Assembly: GCF_029392315.1 (NCBI RefSeq)
Contig: NZ_CP113939.1
Coordinates: 992,001 to 1,056,000, forward strand
Source of the DNA: Bifidobacterium sp. ESL0690
Lineage (GTDB): Bacteria > Actinomycetota > Actinomycetes > Actinomycetales > Bifidobacteriaceae
Length of the DNA: 64,000 nucleotides
Direction of reading: 5' to 3'
Shown: one piece after another, positions 17,341 to 26,079 of the stretch
Layout: each line of letters begins with the position of its first letter
Position numbering within the stretch: position 1 is the stretch's first letter
Notes under the pieces: generated by a model
What the model was told of the DNA's origin: nothing
Seen by the model: the letters and a program-made list of their open reading frames with translations, nothing else
Databases searched by the model: none
Made by a program: the position numbers and the translations under genes

Positions 17341-18952
17341 GGATAAAGTTCGCCGCCTCTTTCATATATTCGGGAGCCTCGAACTGCTCGTTGGATTCTG
17401 TTTTTGCAAAGTTCCAAGCCCAGTCGGTCTTGTTCTTTTTCATCCAGGCAATGAGACTATCTCGAGTATCGAAAGTCTTCGGATATCCGATTTCATGGGC
17501 AAAAACTTGAAGATTATTCTCATTTGCAGTCACCATTTGGGGTTCCAGAGTATTGTCGCTTGTATCTTCGCCGATGAATAACTCCCGCTTGTCCTTTTCG
17601 AGAAACTTAGCGGCTTCTGCCTTCCAATGTTCCGGATCTTCCCCATCGTTGTCGCGTATAATCGCGGCATCTGCATTCAAAGCTTTTGCAAGTTCAAGAA
17701 TCCTTTTTCCCCTGATGCCAAAGGTAATGACATCAATGCCTGCGTCTCGTGGTTCTTGACCAAACAGCTTTTTGAAAGTCCAATTGAAGACCATTTCATC
17801 CGAAGGTCCTTCTACGAGCACCGAATGTTTTGCCAAAACAAAACGGAGGGTATCCACGCCGCTAATCCGTTGGAAAAACTTTACTGTGGAAGCGCTCAGA
17901 TTATTTATTTTGTTTATTGAGCCGTTTTTAATTAGGAACAAATTATCGAGACCGAGCCGATTCAAGACAAAAGCACTGTGAGTGGTGACTATGAACTGAT
18001 GATGCTGGCTTGCCTGGGATCGAAACATGCCAAGCAGTTCAAGAAGAGCGGTATGGGAAAGGTTGTTTTCTGGTTCTTCAACGAGGATCAGAGTCTTTTC
18101 TTTCTGCTTCCGTACTGCGAATTCGGCTTTGAGCAAGGTCTGCTGCCCGCTCCCTGACATCGAGAAGGGAAGCTGTTTGATGCTCGGAATCACAAAATTG
18201 CTCCAGTCCGCACTGGCAGATTGATCCATTTGCAAACTGAGAGCAGAAGACGGGTCGTCTTTCCGAAGTTGCTCGTTAATCGGCAGGAGCACCGATTCCG
18301 AGATTTGGGACCTCCCCTTTCTGACCTCGGAGGAGATTGACCTCTTTGTTGCTTCGTCGACGTTGTTGTTAAGCATATCCCTAGTGAAGAAGTCGATACC
18401 AGAGTAATGAATGATTTTTTGTGAATCCACTATATATAAAGGCAGGCATTGTGGACGTCGATGTAGGTTTTTACCGCTGAAATCAAACCATTCATATGTA
18501 TAGTATTCCGTCGGGATAATATGAGGTATCCCATCCTGACGAATGTACTCATTGAATTCTCCCAGTGAGTCAGGGTCAGGGAAAATATGAAGTCCGATAC
18601 CAGCGTGCTCCCGGCCATCCGAATTATTGGCGCCCCTCAACTCGGCATATTCGCTCTCTTCGTCATCCAGCCAAACCTCGATGAGTATTTCCGGAAGGAC
18701 GAGATTAGCGGTATCGGGATTCTGAGCAGAAGCAAAAAAGTCCTTCGTGCAAGACAAATTGAACAGGTATGGATTTAACTCGTCCTGAATCCAGTGGCCG
18801 TTTACCCTGCCTGTAAGAGCGAGGTTGATTGCTTCGATCACGGTTGATTTGCCGGCACCATTTTCTCCCACAAGGACATTGAAGTCATCCTTGGGTTCAA
18901 AAGAGAAAGTCTTAAAAATACGGTAGTTCTCGATAATAACCTTTTTAATCAT
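17324..18952 (-). CDS. OLD-family ATPase with TOPRIM nuclease domain, Gabija GajA-like
   Basis: A 542-aa class 2 OLD protein. The ABC-type ATPase half has Walker A GENGAGKST at 29-37, a signature-like MSGSGQQTLL, Walker B TLILVEEPENNL and a switch histidine (IVTTHSAF). The C-terminal half is a TOPRIM nuclease with the glutamate in SVLVEGPSDEMVF and the acidic pair in AAIIRDNDGED. GajA is an anti-phage nicking endonuclease of this layout. The ATG at 18952 with AGAGGGG upstream starts exactly at MIKKVIIENYR, the family's usual N-terminus; the longer frame from 18982 adds ten unlikely residues. First gene of a two-gene operon with the helicase. Confidence 0.88.
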   Translation of the reverse strand: MIKKVIIENYRIFKTFSFEPKDDFNVLVGENGAGKSTVIEAINLALTGRVNGHWIQDELNPYLFNLSCTKDFFASAQNPDTANLVLPEILIEVWLDDEESEYAELRGANNSDGREHAGIGLHIFPDPDSLGEFNEYIRQDGIPHIIPTEYYTYEWFDFSGKNLHRRPQCLPLYIVDSQKIIHYSGIDFFTRDMLNNNVDEATKRSISSEVRKGRSQISESVLLPINEQLRKDDPSSALSLQMDQSASADWSNFVIPSIKQLPFSMSGSGQQTLLKAEFAVRKQKEKTLILVEEPENNLSHTALLELLGMFRSQASQHHQFIVTTHSAFVLNRLGLDNLFLIKNGSINKINNLSASTVKFFQRISGVDTLRFVLAKHSVLVEGPSDEMVFNWTFKKLFGQEPRDAGIDVITFGIRGKRILELAKALNADAAIIRDNDGEDPEHWKAEAAKFLEKDKRELFIGEDTSDNTLEPQMVTANENNLQVFAHEIGYPKTFDTRDSLIAWMKKNKTDWAWNFAKTESNEQFEAPEYMKEAANFIHGKLQ

Positions 18953-19684
18953 AACCCCTCTTTTGCGGTTGATGACATCCATGAATCCGATAAAAAATAT
19001 TTTACTCGAACGGAATGAAGTTTGATCGTGTCAATCTTCATCAAGCTTATCCTGAATCATAATTAGCTGATATTTGTATTTCCTAAATATGTCTATTGCA
19101 AGGCAGCATATTCCAATATTCTCAACTTCAATTTTATTTTGGAGGAGGTGAGCATTACCGAAACTGCTTGATATTTTTATTGATTAGATAGAGGGAAAGA
19201 TTTCTTATCTCAGACACGATTCAGACACGATGACCTCCGGCATTTACCGTTTCCAGCCGTCGCTACCGTTTTTCGGATGGTGTCGATTTTCCTTGGAATT
19301 CCAATGTTATCGGCAGTTTTCGGTACTGTCCGTTATCAGTCGTTTTAACCGTCAATCTAACAGGATGTCGCAGGTTCAAATCCTGTCATCTCGACTGAGA
19401 ACGTTGAAATTCCAACGTTTTAGCGTTCTGTATTTTCATCTGTTTTAGTGTCTAGACACGATTCAGACACGATGGCTTTCATTCTCGGTATTTCTGTTAC
19501 TTATAGAATCGTGGATATTCCTATATGCTCTTTCGTGTTAATGCATACTTTGTCATGGCCAGTGGGATGATGGCTCCAGGTTCAGAGATGTCTACGTGAC
19601 GGTCTGGATGGAACCGTAATCCCGCTGTGTCTGGTTCGGGAAACCTGGCCCTTGCGGAAGACGTGTCGGAAAGGAGACCTCCAT
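18953..19684. other. AT-rich intergenic region containing the second att-like repeat
   Basis: No convincing gene. Holds a third copy of the tandem decamer (19211-19232), the 118-bp repeat (19361-19478) and the promoter of the gene at 19685. No integrase is present here or elsewhere in the island. Confidence 0.6.
19361..19478 (+). repeat. Right copy of 118-bp att-like direct repeat
   Basis: Contains the 3' end of a tRNA-Pro (CAGGATGTCGCAGGTTCAAA onward) without the 5' part, followed by flank similar to that behind the intact tRNA at 11243. Same length as the left copy with no gaps; about 87% identical by my count. The acceptor end here reads CATCTCG, so it is not a functional tRNA. Confidence 0.8.
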
Positions 19685-20170
19685 ATGCCCGATATTCTCA
19701 GAAAACCAACCCCGATCGCGAAAATATACGAGGCTTTAAGCGCGGTGGTGGATGGTCGTGTAGAATTGTGCGTCCCAGAATCGAAGGCCATCGTGACTTC
19801 ATCGGCCCGAACGAAACGTTATACGGTGATGATCTCCGAGCGACTGTACACCTCCAACGACAACGCGACTTACTGGCAGCATTATGCCGGCTATCCCATC
19901 ATCGCGGTGCTCATCGAGCAGGGAAGGATCAGTCTTCCGCCGGATTCCCGATCGCTGTTGGAACATTTCAAGAACATTAATTGGAAGCGTCTGAATACCG
20001 AAAACAAGAACCACTACGATAAAGCCGTCTCCCAGTTCCTCTCTTCGACCGGCCATGCGGATGGAATCGAGAAGCTCGTCCAAAACATCTACGAGCAGGC
20101 CAACAGTCTCCCGTTCGCAGTCAAAGGCAACCACAAACCAATCATCAAGGTGCCGGAAGAAGTGGAATAA
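19685..20170 (+). CDS. Hypothetical protein (161 aa)
   Basis: The ATG at 19685 has AAAGGAG about ten bases upstream, so it is preferred to 19652. The sequence begins MPDILRKPTPIAKIYEALSA and has a strand-rich centre (GRVELCVPESKAIVTSSAR, YTVMISERLYTSNDN) and a helical C-terminal half. No domain recognised. It lies just right of the second att-like repeat, so it belongs to accessory DNA. A basic, small, soluble protein; function unknown. Confidence 0.65.
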   Translation: MPDILRKPTPIAKIYEALSAVVDGRVELCVPESKAIVTSSARTKRYTVMISERLYTSNDNATYWQHYAGYPIIAVLIEQGRISLPPDSRSLLEHFKNINWKRLNTENKNHYDKAVSQFLSSTGHADGIEKLVQNIYEQANSLPFAVKGNHKPIIKVPEEVE

Positions 20171-20276
20171 AACCATGCAAATGAACATAGGGCGTGCAGA
20201 TGGAAAGCCGATGAATATACCGGCAACCAACCGGATGCATATTTTCGCTGGCATCCCGGAAATCAAAATAAAGAAG

Positions 20277-20818
20277 TCATTTATTCTTTTTGCTTTCGGA
20301 TTTAGGAACTCCAAGTTTATCCATTACGTCCCTATATGCTTTGATAACTAGTTTTTCATTTTCTTCTTTAGTAATATCGTTTATCTGAAGTCTTAACAGG
20401 TCAAGTGGATTTGTCCTGATTTCAGTGAAATCATATTTTAAATCAGTAATAATTTGAGCGAAAAAAATCAATGTTTCATATGGGGTTTGTGAACTTTGCC
20501 CAGTTGAATGGTATGTATAATTATACTGTTGAAACGCTGCAAAATCATGGATTGTACGAGCTGATCCATAAACGATGATTAATTCTTCATTCTCTCTGAG
20601 TCTTTTTCTAAATTTCCATTTTTAGAATCTTGGTTAATTTCTTTCATATTTACAAGACAATGAGTCCAGAAAGTTACCGCTTCCTCTAGCTTTTTGACGC
20701 CAACTTCACGATAAAATTCATCAACTTGCATATGTTCTTCATGTGAATTTGATAAATTCTGACGCTTGTCCTGTGAATATTCAGACATCACCTCTGTGAA
20801 AAGATCTGTAACTGGCAT
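20277..20818 (-). pseudogene. Frameshifted gene of unknown function (about 180 aa when restored)
   Basis: Reading from ATG 20818 the frame runs 79 codons and stops at 20579. From about 20621 the -1/+2 frame is open and continues to 20277 with compatible composition. The switch lies at a five-A run on the coding strand (AAAAATGG, near 20621-20627); one extra A would restore a continuous protein. The N-terminal part is acidic and helical; the rest contains IIVYGSARTIHDFAAF and ends in a lysine-rich tail. I do not recognise the family. Either a real inactivation or a homopolymer sequencing error. Confidence 0.6.
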
Positions 20819-20919
20819 TTCGTGTTCCTTTATTCAACTGTGAATATTTTATAAGAACTGTAAGTATAACAAAGTATTAAAAGACAATTAAGATGTTGCA
20901 ACGATTAACTGCGCTATGG

Positions 20920-21828
20920 TTACCGCTTTCCTGTGGTTTTCTTTTTGGTTTGCAGTTTCTTGAGTCTTATGATTACGGTGTCATTCGGATTCTTCTCGAC
21001 GTAATGTGGTGGACAGTGTTCAATCCAACGACGCAGCACGGCTTCTTCTTCGTCAAGCCTTTTGAGTTTACGCAAGATGATCGCTGCCTGCTCTGTATGC
21101 CATGGTGCAGGTTCACGTCCCGTGGCTTTTGCTTCTTTCTCAGAACCTTCTATGGCGATATAGCATAGGCGCAGCGCCTCGTCCAGACGTCCCTCTCGCT
21201 TGAGTTGCTTGATGGGTTCCACTGTTTCCAGATAGTGAATTCCCTGTATAGTTCCTTGTTCGAACTGTTTCGCCCGTTCTCCTCCCTCCTCATGGGCCTC
21301 ATGGACTAATTTTTCGGCGTATTCTTGGTTTGAACGGGCTTTCTCCTGTGGTGACAGTGGCGGCCAGTTGGTTTCAGAATACAACCATTGCGGTGATGCT
21401 TGGCCTATCCAATACCATGCTTCTCCTCTGAAGCCTTTTGGCACGATTGCTGTGAACAAGCGTATCAGAACTGGAGTAGGGTTGTCTTTGTTGGTACTGA
21501 CTTCAACCCGAGGTGCCAAAGTACCTGGCAAATAACCGATGCGTTCTCCCTCTACATAAACAGCTACTGCTTTGGTCGAATACACGTTTTCAGGTTCACG
21601 TCTGAGGCTTCCTGTACATTCCAGATACCCACCGGTCTCGATACCATGCCGTTGTGCCAGATGAAGGACAGATTCTCTGCAGATTGTTGTAGTGCCGGCC
21701 AGCTGAGTGATTCCCCAATCCTGGGCTTCCTGCATAAGCACAGTATTCCGATTAATGTCTGTCGATTCTACCGAAGTTTTGTTTTTCTGTATGATGTATC
21801 GTAACTTATTTAAGAACTTAATTGTCAT
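20920..21828 (-). CDS. HIRAN-like domain protein with helical repeat C-terminus (302 aa)
   Basis: Residues about 65-115 (NVYSTKAVAVYVEGERIGYL...LAPRVEV) resemble a HIRAN domain, a small beta fold found in DNA-processing proteins such as Rad5/HLTF, and free-standing in actinobacteria. The C-terminal part (about 200-290) has paired helices (RLDEALRLCYIAIEGSEKEA, HTEQAAIILRKLKRLDEEE) that look like tetratricopeptide repeats. No catalytic motif is visible. It is transcribed alone between the frameshifted gene and a divergent membrane protein gene. DNA-end binding is a family-based guess only. Confidence 0.65.
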   Translation of the reverse strand: MTIKFLNKLRYIIQKNKTSVESTDINRNTVLMQEAQDWGITQLAGTTTICRESVLHLAQRHGIETGGYLECTGSLRREPENVYSTKAVAVYVEGERIGYLPGTLAPRVEVSTNKDNPTPVLIRLFTAIVPKGFRGEAWYWIGQASPQWLYSETNWPPLSPQEKARSNQEYAEKLVHEAHEEGGERAKQFEQGTIQGIHYLETVEPIKQLKREGRLDEALRLCYIAIEGSEKEAKATGREPAPWHTEQAAIILRKLKRLDEEEAVLRRWIEHCPPHYVEKNPNDTVIIRLKKLQTKKKTTGKR

Positions 21829-22018
21829 GCCCTTTCTTTTTCCTTTCTAGATAAAACCGACAATTGAAAAATTCATAAAGTATTATCAACATTGATTTTG
21901 TTTCTACGAACAATATAGCAAGAAATCAACCGATAATTGTCTGATATTTGTATAAACGATGCTCTCGAGTACTCTAATCTTTATCAGATGCAGGTTATAG
22001 AGGGGAGAGTTAGTGTAA

Positions 22019-23437
22019 ATGCAAGTGGCTTTGGAACACGGTTGGAACTTCTTTCTATTTGCATACGAGCAAATCGATAAAGCTATCGGCGATTGGGTCG
22101 ATGAAAGCGGTATACAATCTTATGTTGCATGTTGGTTTGCGTTACTTATCCCCTTGGCCTTGCTACTTTTCGATATTCACGATAAGGGCTTTGACAATGC
22201 CGTTATCATTAAATATGTGATTCGGCCTGTTCGTTTCATTCTTGGATTTGCATGTATGGTGATTCCATGTATGTTATGGCATGAGCATATTTACTTAATC
22301 ATGGCGTTGCTTCTTTTTTGTGGTAGTGTGCTTTATTCAATTATGGTATATGGAGCATATCGATGGTTGGTTGGTTCTCAATCCGGTAATCAGCAACAGT
22401 TTCGTAATCAGGTCAGGTTCGCTTATCTGGATATGATTAGCCGTAATTTTGATTCCGCTTATGAAATATGGTCAAGAATTTTAGATTCTCTAGATAGAGA
22501 TCCGTTCACTGAGCCATCTGACATTGTAAAGCATCTTATTAATGTCGCAAAATATGGGACTATACCGGTGTTGAGGTTGCTGAATGACAAATTTAGGAGC
22601 CTCCCAACTTCCACTTACAAGACGATCTTGAGTGGGCTACTTCCTCTCCTAAAAAGTTATGAAAAACTCGATTGGAGAATACACACTAAAGGTGAAGTTG
22701 CAATGGCTGACCATATCCTGGACAAGTTGCTTGAAGGCTCTAAAAAAGATGGCAGTGCCTCAGGGCCTGTGTTTTTCTTACTTGGGCTAGAATGTGATTT
22801 AAAAAGCGAAAATGGACAAGTTCTCTACATCAAACATGCAAGAACTATTTTTAATAAATTCGACACAGTTCAAGATGCTCAGATTTATGCCTCCAATTTG
22901 AGACGAGGTTGGGCGGGAAGGAATTTGGATTCTTGGCCGTCTTTTGTTGTTGGAGAATTCTTTGAACAGCTGCTTTTAAATATCGGCTTTGATGGGCCTA
23001 AGACAAATCAAGAAGCCAGAATGGCAACTGGAATAGCAAAAGGGTTGCTACCAGATACTGATTTATGGGCTCTAGGGGAGCTAGATAAATATGCGAGGAT
23101 TTGGGATTGGCTTGCTTGTGAAAGTGATCCTGAAATACCGGCCGATATCAAAACTCTTAGAGAATGGGACATAAAACTCATGAATACGCGACCTTATTTT
23201 GAAAAATCTTTATTAGATCAATTTCCTAGCGAATTGAGGCGAAATGAAACTTTGAGAATAGCCGGAAAGGTCTGGAATGGACTATATGACGATGTAGACG
23301 AGCTTGAGAATTCGATTTCATTACTTGAAGAGATAATAACCATGGGCTCATCAAATAAAGACGAACTTCAATACATTTGCGATTTATTAAAACATCAGAG
23401 TAAAGAGCTCTTGCCTTGTATGGAAAATGATGATTGA
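22019..23437 (+). CDS. Membrane-anchored orphan protein (472 aa)
   Basis: Starts MQVALEHGWNFFLFAYEQID behind GGGGAGAG. The first 125 residues hold three hydrophobic segments (near 35-50, 70-90, 97-115); the remaining 350 residues are soluble, helical and Trp/Asp-rich, with stretches such as LISRNFDSAYEIWSRIL suggesting solenoid repeats. Markedly AT-rich with rare codons for this genome, so recently acquired. No family recognised. Divergent from the HIRAN-like gene; in an island next to a defence system, a membrane effector of defence is possible but unproven. Confidence 0.65.
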   Translation: MQVALEHGWNFFLFAYEQIDKAIGDWVDESGIQSYVACWFALLIPLALLLFDIHDKGFDNAVIIKYVIRPVRFILGFACMVIPCMLWHEHIYLIMALLLFCGSVLYSIMVYGAYRWLVGSQSGNQQQFRNQVRFAYLDMISRNFDSAYEIWSRILDSLDRDPFTEPSDIVKHLINVAKYGTIPVLRLLNDKFRSLPTSTYKTILSGLLPLLKSYEKLDWRIHTKGEVAMADHILDKLLEGSKKDGSASGPVFFLLGLECDLKSENGQVLYIKHARTIFNKFDTVQDAQIYASNLRRGWAGRNLDSWPSFVVGEFFEQLLLNIGFDGPKTNQEARMATGIAKGLLPDTDLWALGELDKYARIWDWLACESDPEIPADIKTLREWDIKLMNTRPYFEKSLLDQFPSELRRNETLRIAGKVWNGLYDDVDELENSISLLEEIITMGSSNKDELQYICDLLKHQSKELLPCMENDD

Positions 23438-23819
23438 CTGAATCAGGTCTTTAACCTTAAAGGGGCAATGATTTCAACTATTCATAGTTTCAAGCTCTTT
23501 TACTGTTTCTTAAAATTTCCTAGTTTTACTGCTAATCGAACAGTGTGAAGAGTTTTGGAGAACTGTTTGTTGCTAATGATTTTCTAAGTGAACTAACAAA
23601 TAATGCAGATTAAAATTTTATTATATTGTCTGGAATCCTTAGAACTTTCAAAAATCAAGGGTTTTGTCATTCTGCTTTCTGGGCAGGACTCAGATATGAT
23701 ACAACGATTTTGCTCATTATAGAGTGTCGCAGCTTTTGCTTCATGATTGTGTTTATCTATTTATGTTTTTTGTTAATTTGGTTAGCAAAAGCTAGCTGAT
23801 AATAGTAGTCATTGTTGGT
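23438..23819. other. AT-rich intergenic region, probable right margin of the accessory block
   Basis: About 380 bp of very AT-rich DNA with no gene and no copy of the tRNA-Pro 3' end. Composition returns to genome level at the CPBP gene. Confidence 0.5.
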
Positions 23820-24734
23820 CTATAGTTTGTTCAGATTTCGTCTCCATAATGGCTTCACGATTTTCCCTTGTTTCTGAAGGGATAGCAATATAAACACCGC
23901 AATCGCACCGCACACCACGACCGGAACGATGCTGGCTTCGAAGCCGAAGGAGCCGCCCGTCAGGATTGCGGGGCCTTGCCAACTTGCGGTGAGCCATGAT
24001 GATTGCTTGCCGAGGCCGGAGACGACGGAACCGAATATGGGGCCCTCGGCGACGTTCCACATGGCGTGGAAACCGATGACCCACCACAGTGATCTGGTCC
24101 ATGCGTAGATGGCCGCGAAGAGCGCGCCGGACTCTATCGCGAGGGCAAGTGCACCCCACAGCGTTGCTCCGGGGTTGTTCAGGTGCATGAGCCCGAACAA
24201 CAGGGCGGAAACCAGGATGCCGCCCCATGTTCCGATCCATTCCTCGAGCAGTCTGAAGATGATGCCGCGACACGCGATTTCCTCGCCGATGCCGCCGCAG
24301 ACACCCATGACGAAGATATCCATCCACGGCGAGTAGTGCGGGTTGAAGCCGGTGACGCGATAGTTGCCGGTAAGGAAGAGGATACCGATGCACAGGGCGA
24401 TGACGCCGAAGCCTGCGAACATTCCAACTAGCAGGCCTGGGAGCCGGGAGAGCCGTAGCTCGTAAGGGTTCCTGCGCTTTTCGAGCAGCATTACCACCAC
24501 GAGGTAGGCGATGACGACCGCCGCAACCTCCAGCGGAGCCGATACCGACATGGACAGGATTGCATGGTTCTCGCCGCTGGCGTGGCGCTGGATGTGCAGA
24601 ACATGCTTGACCAGCAAGAAGGCGGGGACATAGAGTACAAGGAATATCAGGATGAAGGCGAGAAAATGCACCAGAGTTTGGATGGCCGCCTGCTTCTTTC
24701 CGGTTTTCACGTTCTCGTGGTCTGGCGTCAGCAT
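23820..24734 (-). CDS. CPBP family intramembrane glutamic endopeptidase
   Basis: A 304-aa membrane protein with about eight hydrophobic segments and the three motifs of the CPBP (CAAX-protease/bacteriocin-processing, ABI) family: GIGEEIACRGIIFR (EExxxR, near 150), FGLMHLNN (FxxxH, near 185) and FHAMWNVAEG (HxxxN, near 222). Members cleave or mature membrane-linked peptides and some give bacteriocin self-immunity. ATG at 24734 (or 24737) follows GAGAGGAG. It is divergent from the second PEBP gene, with a conserved motif between them. Confidence 0.9.
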   Translation of the reverse strand: MLTPDHENVKTGKKQAAIQTLVHFLAFILIFLVLYVPAFLLVKHVLHIQRHASGENHAILSMSVSAPLEVAAVVIAYLVVVMLLEKRRNPYELRLSRLPGLLVGMFAGFGVIALCIGILFLTGNYRVTGFNPHYSPWMDIFVMGVCGGIGEEIACRGIIFRLLEEWIGTWGGILVSALLFGLMHLNNPGATLWGALALAIESGALFAAIYAWTRSLWWVIGFHAMWNVAEGPIFGSVVSGLGKQSSWLTASWQGPAILTGGSFGFEASIVPVVVCGAIAVFILLSLQKQGKIVKPLWRRNLNKL

Positions 24735-24775
24735 CATGCTCCTCTCAACAGAAATGCAGCTTCTGAATAAATAAT

Positions 24776-24798
24776 AATGATAATCTACTACTTATAAA
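24776..24798. promoter_or_regulatory. Conserved promoter/operator motif, copy 2
   Basis: AATGATAATCTACTACTTAT plus AAA; matches 13862-13884 at 21 of 23 positions and lies 35 bp before the second PEBP gene, between it and the divergent CPBP gene. Confidence 0.5.
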
Positions 24799-24833
24799 GT
24801 AATTGAGGGTTAAAAGCAAAGGGAGAAATCGCG

Positions 24834-25295
24834 ATGGAGCGGATCGAAGTTGCTTGCAGCGGAATCGATGAGAATGGCCGGTTTAAAACCGAATTCACGG
24901 GGCGGGGCCGTGATATATCGCCTGAATTTGCGTTTTCGGGTATCCCGGATAAAGCCAAGTCACTGGCTATTGTGCTGCGCGACTTGAGCCATCCGTTGTT
25001 CGGCGAAATGACACATTGGATTATTTGGGATTTGTCGGTTATCGAGACTTTGCCTGCAGGTATCGCCAGGGGAGCGCGGCCCGGAATCGGTGATGCGGTT
25101 CAGGGAATGGCGTACGGCTGGCATCGTTACCGTGGGCCGAAGCCGCCGAAAGGAACCAGTCACCGCTACGAATTCACCGTCTATGCCGTGGATCAGCAAC
25201 TTGGGCTTGGACCGATGACATCTTATCGCAAACTTATGGCCGAGTTGGATGGCAAAGTGGTTGGTATGGGTAAGGTTGAAGGAACGTTCGAATAA
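24834..25295 (+). CDS. YbhB/YbcL family PEBP-like protein, copy 2
   Basis: A 153-aa paralogue of the protein at 13917, same length and collinear throughout (SLAIVLRDLSHPLFGEMTHW, RYRGPKPPKGTSHRYEF). It lies outside the island, beside a CPBP protease rather than an MFS pump, so it may be the resident copy. It is a single gene followed convergently by the GNAT gene. As with copy 1, the biochemical role of bacterial PEBP proteins is unsettled. Confidence 0.9.
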   Translation: MERIEVACSGIDENGRFKTEFTGRGRDISPEFAFSGIPDKAKSLAIVLRDLSHPLFGEMTHWIIWDLSVIETLPAGIARGARPGIGDAVQGMAYGWHRYRGPKPPKGTSHRYEFTVYAVDQQLGLGPMTSYRKLMAELDGKVVGMGKVEGTFE

Positions 25296-25329
25296 CGTTA
25301 TTGAGCGCTTGGAATCGATGCGCTGTGCA

Positions 25330-25770
25330 CTACCGCAATCGCTTGCCGAATCGGGCCTGCATCTTGTCCAGCGTGTAACCGATGGCCTGGTAGAACTTGT
25401 GGGCGTCCTTGCGGAATTCGGCGGAATTGAGCCGTACTTCCTCGGCATCAATGCTTTGTGCCCAAGTCTCGACGGCTTCCATCAGCTTGTGTCCCGCGCC
25501 TTTGCCGCGCGCAGCTTGTGAAACCGCAAGACCCATGACATTTACCGCTGGGTCACCATAGGTCGCCTTGTAGGTGTTGGCCTGAACGTAGCCGACAACG
25601 TTTCCGTCCTGAACGGCCACGAAAATGCGGCAGTCCGGGTCGGCCAGCTGTTCCGCGAGCCTCTCTTGCGTGCGCTCGAGAGGATAGTCGTATCCCAGGC
25701 AAACGTTGTTGAGTTCCTGCAGTGCTGCCGCGTCATTCCTGTTGGCTTGTCGTATGTTGATTTCGCTCAT
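25330..25770 (-). CDS. GNAT family N-acetyltransferase
   Basis: A 146-aa acetyl-CoA-dependent transferase. The fold is visible from MSEINIRQANRNDAAALQEL, the beta-4 segment VMGLAVSQAARGKGAGHKLM with the acetyl-CoA loop (Q/RxxGxG/A form ARGKGAG), and the C-terminal LNSAEFRKDAHKFYQAIGYT typical of GNATs. The ATG at 25770 overlaps the stop of a 57-codon reading frame (ATGA), which supports it over a TTG at 25800. Substrate unknown. A fragment of a second copy of its 3' end lies at 27486-27576. Confidence 0.88.
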   Translation of the reverse strand: MSEINIRQANRNDAAALQELNNVCLGYDYPLERTQERLAEQLADPDCRIFVAVQDGNVVGYVQANTYKATYGDPAVNVMGLAVSQAARGKGAGHKLMEAVETWAQSIDAEEVRLNSAEFRKDAHKFYQAIGYTLDKMQARFGKRLR

Positions 25771-25940
25771 ATCGGCAATCTTAATGTTTTCATGTTGCAA
25801 CAGCGGGGGTTTGCGATTTTGGGTAGCGTTTCTTCAAATTCGGCATAGTCGATTTGTTTGCTGAGATTAATGGAAAGAAGTATACGAATATATTCGAGCG
25901 AAGGCATCGAAGTAAACGATGAGCGTCTTCTTGTGTTCAT
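25767..25940 (-). CDS. Small protein (57 aa) translationally coupled to the GNAT gene
   Basis: MNTRRRSSFTSMPSLEYIRI... with a strong Shine-Dalgarno (GGAGGA) six bases upstream; its stop overlaps the GNAT start as ATGA. N-terminus is basic, the middle hydrophobic/helical. No family recognised. It may be a real small protein or a leader peptide that sets GNAT translation. Confidence 0.45.
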   Translation of the reverse strand: MNTRRRSSFTSMPSLEYIRILLSINLSKQIDYAEFEETLPKIANPRCCNMKTLRLPI

Positions 25941-26079
25941 ATTATTCCTCCAAGAATGTGCGGTCATGCCCAATTGCGAAACCTTACTGGTTGCTGTATT
26001 GACCTCAAGTGCTTGAAGTTTTTATAGTTGGCGATAGATCACTCTACAAGGCGATAATCATGATTTGAAAGGAACGATG

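Noticed and set aside
11400..19360. Expected integrase, relaxase or replication genes for the tRNA-Pro island
   Set aside because: None found on either strand; the island cannot be called an autonomous integrative element from this window.
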